Below the pieces are notes generated by a model. It was not told where the DNA came from, ran no database searches, and saw only the letters and a program-made list of their open reading frames with translations. Shown piece after piece: positions 6,834-8,148 of a stretch of 8,148 nucleotides of DNA. Position 1 is the stretch's first letter. Each line of letters begins with the position of its first letter. A program made the position numbers and the translations under genes. The stretch lies in NCBI GenBank assembly GCA_938046755.1, contig CALIXC010000029.1, positions 1 to 8,148 of the forward strand, read 5' to 3'. Source of the stretch: an uncultured Lautropia sp. GTDB taxonomy: Bacteria; Pseudomonadota; Gammaproteobacteria; Burkholderiales; Burkholderiaceae_E.

Positions 6834-6882
6834 AAAAGGCGCGAAAGCGGTTCCGACACAGGGTCAGCTGCGCTTTCGCGCC
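6834..6882 (-). terminator. Probable intrinsic terminator of the membrane-protein gene
   Basis: A perfect 12-bp inverted repeat: on the minus strand GGCGCGAAAGCG (6882-6871), a 21-base loop, then the exact complement (6849-6838), followed at once by TTTT (6837-6834) and GTGG. The upstream arm lies within the last codons of the membrane-protein gene, and the stop codon sits in the loop. The T-run is short and the loop long, so termination may be partial, but direction and position fit. It would separate the upstream genes from the two-component pair. Confidence 0.6.
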
Positions 6883-7349
6883 CACCTGGGTTTGGCGACC
6901 CCCAGGCCGGTGATGATCAGGATCAGCAGGACGTTGACCGCCCCACCAATGTCCTCGAAGCGGTTTGCCGCCATGATTTTCTCCATGCTGGCCACCATGT
7001 CCGTCGAGGCGAGCGCCATCATCTCGGCACCAGCGGGCAGTACCACGACAAAGGCAATCAGGGTAACCAGCACGGCAAGCCCCATGTGCACGCCAAGCCA
7101 GCGGCTGTTCTTCACCGACCAGCCCATCAGCCACAGGCCGACGCCACTGGCCAGGACCAGCACAAGACCCGGCACCGTGAGAAACTGCGTGGCAGCCGCG
7201 ATATGCTCACGGGCTACCAGAAACCGGTCGCCACTCACGGGACCGCCGCCAAGGCTCCCGGCCACGATGTGCCCGAAGATGGATCCCAGAAACAGGACAA
7301 GACCCATCAGGTGCAACACCTTCAGGGAAGAGTAGATGAAACGACGCAT
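6864..7349 (-). CDS. Small four-helix membrane protein, DUF2269-like
   Basis: A 161-aa integral membrane protein of unknown function. Hydropathy shows four helices at about residues 9-31, 56-76, 85-107 and 134-152, ending in a basic tail (KPRWARKRS). The first helix, with LKVLHLMGLVLFLG, and the PGLVLVLASGVGLWLMG stretch resemble the DUF2269 family of predicted inner-membrane proteins; this is family resemblance from memory, not a search. Histidines at 13, 27, 49 and 88 lie in or near helix ends, which could allow haem or metal binding, but this is speculative. The ATG at 7349 was chosen because it directly precedes the first helix and has AAGGGAG 9 bases upstream; an in-frame extension to 7415 adds 22 polar residues without support. 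It sits 102 bases after the lipoprotein gene, on the same strand, and ends in a probable terminator, so it may share a transcript with the lipoprotein. Confidence 0.85.
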   Translation of the reverse strand: MRRFIYSSLKVLHLMGLVLFLGSIFGHIVAGSLGGGPVSGDRFLVAREHIAAATQFLTVPGLVLVLASGVGLWLMGWSVKNSRWLGVHMGLAVLVTLIAFVVVLPAGAEMMALASTDMVASMEKIMAANRFEDIGGAVNVLLILIITGLGVAKPRWARKRS

Positions 7350-7390
7350 GATGGAAATCTCCCTTGGGGACGAAAAACCTCGGGAAGACA

Positions 7391-7434
7391 GCGCGGCACC
7401 GTCATGCGTTGACACGGATTGATCGATGCCGCGC
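7391..7434. repeat. Weak inverted repeat between lipoprotein and membrane-protein genes
   Basis: Perfect 8-bp arms, GCGCGGCA (7391-7398) and TGCCGCGC (7427-7434), enclose a 28-base loop, within the 102-base gap between the two genes. There is no T-run on the downstream side in the minus direction (TGTCTTCC follows), so a terminator is not supported. It could be an RNA processing hairpin or chance in GC-rich DNA. Confidence 0.3.
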
Positions 7435-7451
7435 GCCCCGTCACCGGGTTT

Positions 7452-7949
7452 TCATTTCCGGTCGCCGAAACGATCTTTTAGTCTCTCGCGCACGAACCGC
7501 TGCTGCCCGGCATCCAGGCTGTCATAGAAGCTCGCCATGGCATCCACCACTTTCGGGCTATGCTGCTGCACGGTCTGCAGTTTCTGGTCGACCATGCTCT
7601 GGGCCTTGACCCGGTCGAAGCGCTCGCCGGCAATCACCTGCTGCAGGTCTGCAGCCATGCCCTGTCTCTCACCCCAGAGCGCCTGACGCTGCTCATCCAG
7701 CTGGTCAGCCAGAACTTCCAGCTTGGCCCGCTGCCCCACATTCAAGGACAGCTCCTGACTGACCCGCTCCACCATGTAGGCACGCCGCTGGGCAGAGTCC
7801 TCTCCACGCCAGTGCGATCCGCAAGGACCAGGCCCACCCCAAGGACCAGGGCCACCCCAGGGGTCTGTCCCCCGGAAACCACATGCCGCCACGGCGGAAG
7901 TCACCAGCACCACGGCCGTCAGACCAACCAGAACTCGTTTGATTCCCAT
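7452..7949 (-). CDS. Spy/CpxP-like (LTXXQ-type) periplasmic lipoprotein
   Basis: A 165-aa predicted lipoprotein of the Spy/CpxP/ZraP-like group of helical periplasmic proteins, whose members act as chaperones, inhibitors of a partner sensor kinase or metal sensors. Residues 1-22 form a signal peptide (MGIKR then a hydrophobic core) ending in the lipobox V20-A21-A22-C23; Gly at +2 predicts sorting to the outer membrane. A linker with two WGGPGP repeats (31-42) and a second Cys (C43) follows. The rest is helical and charged, with the two diverged family motifs LNVGQ (69-73) and LDAGQ (145-149). I chose the ATG at 7949 because it opens the signal peptide and has GAGGTGA about 5 bases upstream; the 33-residue extension to 8048 would bury the signal. 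Most Spy/CpxP proteins are soluble, so the lipid anchor is a difference. Lying upstream of a CpxRA-like pair on the same strand, it may modulate that kinase. The family call rests on motif spacing and composition. Confidence 0.85.
   Translation of the reverse strand: MGIKRVLVGLTAVVLVTSAVAACGFRGTDPWGGPGPWGGPGPCGSHWRGEDSAQRRAYMVERVSQELSLNVGQRAKLEVLADQLDEQRQALWGERQGMAADLQQVIAGERFDRVKAQSMVDQKLQTVQQHSPKVVDAMASFYDSLDAGQQRFVRERLKDRFGDRK
7823..7858 (-). repeat. Two 18-bp tandem repeats coding for WGGPGP
   Basis: Two adjacent 18-bp units, 7823-7840 and 7841-7858, differ at a single base and code on the minus strand for a repeated Trp-Gly-Gly-Pro-Gly-Pro unit in the lipoprotein linker just after the lipidated Cys. 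The unit is a multiple of three, so copy-number change would keep the frame and alter only tether length. Confidence 0.85.
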
Positions 7950-8076
7950 GATGTCACCTCTGCGGGATCCGCCTGACCATGGCGCTGTCTCATCGGCGAC
8001 CATGCCTGCCCAGATCCTGTCATGCCCGGAAAAACCGGCATTCAACACGTGCGGGCGGAAGTGCCCAGAACACGCT

Positions 8077-8095
8077 GAACATGGGAGACATGTTC
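8077..8095. promoter_or_regulatory. Operator-like inverted repeat upstream of the lipoprotein gene
   Basis: GAACATG-N5-CATGTTC, perfect 7-bp arms with a 5-base spacer, about 128 bases before the lipoprotein ATG. It lies in the 199-base non-coding stretch 7950-8148, where no gene or clear -10/-35 pair is visible. The symmetry fits binding of a dimeric regulator. It is not the direct-repeat CpxR box (GTAAA-N5-GTAAA). Which protein binds, and whether the promoter lies between it and the gene or beyond the window, cannot be told. Confidence 0.45.
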
Positions 8096-8148
8096 GGGTT
8101 ACCCGCCGATCCGATCATCTCGGTGCGGTGGCGTTTATTTTCGTTTTG

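Noticed and set aside
6764..6859. Extended start of the response regulator at 6859
   Set aside because: The added 32 residues lie before the receiver fold, have no domain character and span a probable terminator; the ATG at 6763 has a ribosome-binding site.
7350..7415. Extended start of the four-helix membrane protein at 7415
   Set aside because: It would add polar residues before the first helix; the ATG at 7349 has a good AAGGGAG site.
8022..8041. Imperfect hairpin with an A5 loop (CCGG-A5-CCGG) upstream of the lipoprotein gene
   Set aside because: Short, bulged stem with no T-tract or riboswitch-like context; within chance for GC-rich DNA.
7950..8048. Extended start of the lipoprotein at 8048
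   Set aside because: It would place 33 residues in front of the signal peptide and lipobox, abolishing export.

Overview
The window is GC-rich (mostly GC-ending codons), gene-dense bacterial chromosome. The gene types and their close relatives (a GluQRS with the zinc-site layout, an RhlE-type helicase with an Arg/Gly-rich tail, a GntP-family permease and an OmpR/EnvZ-class two-component pair) fit a proteobacterium, most likely a betaproteobacterium of the Burkholderiales. This is a judgement from protein style; the genus cannot be fixed from the window. There is no sign of phage, insertion sequence, tRNA/rRNA, CRISPR or plasmid functions.

Layout. One gene is on the + strand at the left edge: gluQRS (95-1003), which modifies tRNA-Asp. 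It converges, with only 4 bases between stop codons, on a leftward block that fills the rest of the window. In transcription order from the right, that block is: a Spy/CpxP-like lipoprotein (7949-7452); a small four-helix membrane protein resembling DUF2269 (7349-6864); an OmpR-class response regulator (6763-6047); its sensor histidine kinase (6050-4404, ATGA overlap with the regulator); an RhlE-type DEAD-box RNA helicase (4249-2609); and a GntP-family permease (2444-1008). All genes are intact, and no gap exceeds 300 bases.

How the genes work together. The right half looks like an envelope-sensing module: a periplasmic helical lipoprotein of a metal/stress-sensor family, a membrane protein, and a CpxRA-like signalling pair whose kinase carries a His/Trp/acid-rich insertion in its periplasmic domain. 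That combination suggests metal or envelope-stress sensing, but the ligand is inferred. A probable intrinsic terminator (6834-6882) separates the membrane-protein gene from the regulator gene, so this is probably at least two transcripts. The helicase has a good -10 element exactly 6 bases before its ATG and no Shine-Dalgarno, so a leaderless mRNA is possible. The permease has a credible promoter with an inverted repeat over the predicted +1 and a 22-bp perfect palindrome further upstream, suggesting its own regulation.

The most interesting points are the two unusual inserts in the sensor kinase, the lipoprotein/membrane protein/two-component arrangement, the possible leaderless helicase, and the palindromes upstream of the permease and lipoprotein genes. 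No clearly new defence or mobile system was found.
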